This document shows positions 63,001 to 64,000 of a stretch of 64,000 nucleotides of DNA, piece after piece. Source of the DNA: Streptomyces aurantiacus (GTDB taxonomy: Bacteria > Actinomycetota > Actinomycetes > Streptomycetales > Streptomycetaceae). The translations under genes were made by a program, and so were the position numbers. Location of the stretch: NCBI RefSeq assembly GCF_027107535.1, contig NZ_CP114283.1, forward strand, positions 7,502,001 through 7,566,000, given 5' to 3'. How positions within the stretch are numbered: the first letter of the stretch is position 1; the number at the start of each line of letters is the position of its first letter. The notes under the pieces were generated by a model. That model searched no databases and was not told where the DNA came from. It saw nothing but the letters and a program-made list of their open reading frames with translations.

Positions 63001-64000
63001 GCCCGTGACGCCCGACGCGTGCGCCTGGCCGCCCAGGATGCCCTCGGTGCCCACCTCACGGGCCACCCGCGTCACCTGCTCGGCGAAGGACGACAGCTGG
63101 TCGACCATCGTGTTGACGGTGGTGACCAGTTCGAGGATCTCGCCCCGCGCGTCGACGGTGATCTTCTTCGACAGGTCGCCCTTGGCGACGGCGGTCGTGA
63201 CCTCGGCGATGTTGCGCACCTGGATGGTCAGGTTGTTCGCCATGAAGTTCACGGACTGGGTGAGGTCCTTCCAGGTGCCGGAGACACCCTGCACCTCGGC
63301 CTGCCCGCCGAGGATGCCCTCCGTGCCCACCTCACGGGCCACCCGCGTCACCTGCTCGGCGAAGTTCGACAGCTGGTCGACCATCGTGTTGAGGGTGTTC
63401 TTCAGCTCCAGGATCTCGCCGCGCGCGTCCACGTCGATCTTCTGCGACAGATCACCCCTGGCCACCGCCGTCGCGACCTGGGCGATATTGCGCACCTGGG
63501 CGGTGAGGTTGCCCGCCATGCCGTTCACGGAGTCCGTCAGGTCCCGCCACACACCGGCGACGCCGGGCACCTGCGCCTGCCCGCCGAGACGGCCCTCGGT
63601 GCCCACCTCGCGGGCCACCCGCGTCACCTGGTCCGCGAACGCCGAGAGCTGGTCGACCATCGTGTTGATGGTGTTCTTCAGCTCCAGGATCTCGCCGCGC
63701 GCGTCCACGTCGATCTTCTGCGACAGGTCGCCCCGGGCCACCGCCGTCGTGACCTGCGCGATCTGCCGTACCTGCGAGGTCAGGTTCCCCGCCATGAAGT
63801 TGACGGAGTCGGTCAGTTCCTTCCAGGTGCCCGACACGCCGTCCACGCGGGCCTGACCGCCGAGGCGGCCCTCCGTGCCCACGTCCCGGGCCATCCGGGT
63901 CACCTGATCGGCGAAGGACGACAGCTGGTCGACCATCGTGTTCACGGTGTTCTTCAGCTGGAGCATCTCTCCGGAGACGTCGACCGTGACCTTCTGCGAC
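60082..64000 (-). CDS. osaA: Hybrid histidine kinase OsaA with tandem HAMP repeats (partial, 5' end off window)
   Basis: The frame runs to the right edge; 1305 residues are visible. One partial and six full ~92-aa HAMP units (each with [21 protein letters not shown] and EVGTEGxLGGQA) precede a GAF domain ([21 protein letters not shown]...), a coiled coil ([21 protein letters not shown]), HisKA with [17 protein letters not shown], HATPase ([21 protein letters not shown]) and a C-terminal receiver ([22 protein letters not shown]). Tandem HAMPs suggest cytosolic signal relay. Matches OsaA, the osmoadaptation kinase that acts with OsaB. Confidence 0.9.
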   Translation of the reverse strand, partial: SQKVTVDVSGEMLQLKNTVNTMVDQLSSFADQVTRMARDVGTEGRLGGQARVDGVSGTWKELTDSVNFMAGNLTSQVRQIAQVTTAVARGDLSQKIDVDARGEILELKNTINTMVDQLSAFADQVTRVAREVGTEGRLGGQAQVPGVAGVWRDLTDSVNGMAGNLTAQVRNIAQVATAVARGDLSQKIDVDARGEILELKNTLNTMVDQLSNFAEQVTRVAREVGTEGILGGQAEVQGVSGTWKDLTQSVNFMANNLTIQVRNIAEVTTAVAKGDLSKKITVDARGEILELVTTVNTMVDQLSSFAEQVTRVAREVGTEGILGGQAHASGVTGIWKDLTDNVNLMANNLTVQVRNISQVAAAVANGDLTRTVTIEARGEVAQLADTFNTMVKTLSSFADQVTKVAREVGTDGILGGQARVPGVAGTWKDLTESVNGMASNLTGQVRNIAMVTTAIAKGDLTKKIDIDARGEILELKTTINTMVDQLSSFAEEVTRVAREVGTEGQLGGQARVRDVDGTWRDLTESVNEMAGNLTRQVRAIARVATAVTRGDLNLKIDVDASGEIQELQDYINKMIANLRDTTIANKEQDWLKGNLARISGLMQGRRDLADVASLIMGELTPVVSAQHGAFFMAMPLDDGKDVGAAHDDSYELRMLGSYGYSMGSMPTSFRPGETLIGTAAKEKRTILVENVPPGYLKIASGLGEAPPAHVIVLPVLFEGTVLGVIELASFHSFTHIQKDFLSQIAEMIATSVNTIAVNTKTEVLLKQSQELTEQLRERSAELENRQKALQASNAELEEKAELLAQQNRDIEVKNTEIEEARQVLEERAEQLAVSMRYKSEFLANMSHELRTPLNSLLILAKLLADNADSNLTPKQVEFAETIHGAGSDLLQLINDILDLSKVEAGKMDVSPTRIALVQLVDYVEATFRPLTAEKGLDFSVRVSPELPATLHTDEQRLLQVLRNLLSNAVKFTDSGAVELVIRPAGAEVPVAIREQLLEAGSLRDADADLIAFSVTDTGIGIAASKMRVIFEAFKQADGTTSRKYGGTGLGLSISREIARLLGGEIHAQSEPGRGSTFTLYLPLHPSELPPQGYPQLSPSMESGALPAGSGDEADARVETPAEVKSYQETQNGAAALFRRRRRTVPAAEQRPALPGHRTQAPDAWDTGDEEVTVRSREVFRFEGEKVLIVDDDIRNVFALTSVLEQHGLSVLYAENGREGIEVLEQHDDVTVVLMDIMMPEMDGYATTSAIRRMPQFAGLPIIALTAKAMKGDREKALESGASDYVTKPVDPDHLLSVMEQWMRGQ

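Noticed and set aside
62342..63856. 504-aa plus-strand frame opposite the osaA HAMP array
   Set aside because: Its internal repeats only mirror the HAMP repeats on the other strand.

Overview
The window is high-GC actinobacterial chromosome, almost certainly Streptomyces. The evidence is the third-position GC of the genes, frequent GTG/TTG starts, lipoprotein and secreted-protein styles typical of the genus, and a gene order matching the conserved recA-ftsK neighbourhood of streptomycetes (hflX, rshA, dapF, miaA, miaB, gluKR/gluABCD, recX-recA, lhr, nei, dps, clgR-cinA-pgsA-rimO, ftsK, osaB-osaA). No rRNA, tRNA or CRISPR array was seen.

Layout. (1) 0-6.9 kb, minus strand: a citrate-type NIS siderophore operon (diaminobutyrate-type aminotransferase, two IucA/IucC synthetases, one AlcB-type acyltransferase), running off the left edge. 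(2) 7.2-9.8 kb: two tandem, paralogous lipoprotein-like serine proteases, closed by a strong bidirectional terminator. (3) 9.9-21.8 kb, mostly minus: hflX, a secreted M1 peptidase, rshA, dapF, a membrane protein, miaA, two small plus-strand genes (one a PF14013 'antitoxin' relative), a LigB-like protein, a RelE/ParE-like protein and miaB. (4) 22-28.9 kb: a TAXI-type binding protein, the two-component pair gluR-gluK, and the divergent glutamate ABC transporter operon gluABCD with its terminator. (5) 28.9-31.45 kb: a distinctly AT-richer accessory island. It holds two paralogous four-cysteine secreted peptides, a divergent orphan NarL-type regulator lacking its phospho-acceptor and carrying a TTA codon, and inverted repeats between them. 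Imperfect ~30-bp direct repeats bound the island, one overlapping the gluD terminator. (6) 31.6-35.6 kb: an FAD monooxygenase whose stop codon coincides with the 3-bp target duplication of an intact IS5-family element, then a translationally coupled cysteine dioxygenase-rhodanese pair. (7) 35.9-43 kb: recX-recA with a LexA box, an AI-2E-type permease, DUF3046, an alpha/alpha-toroid protein, AzlD/AzlC and an AraC regulator. (8) 43-51.1 kb: the lhr helicase, nei, a probably leaderless SDR gene, a small membrane protein and dps. (9) 51.3-64 kb, all minus: clgR, cinA-pgsA-rimO (overlapping genes), a RodZ-like HTH membrane protein, ftsK, and osaB/osaA (osaA truncated by the right edge).

Most of the window is core chromosome. 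The strongest candidates for something undescribed are the island in (5), read as a small secreted-peptide/regulator module, and the orphan TAXI receptor beside gluKR. Start codons were chosen from ribosome-binding sites and family N-termini and often differ from the longest open frame. Family assignments come from motif recognition only; no database search was run.
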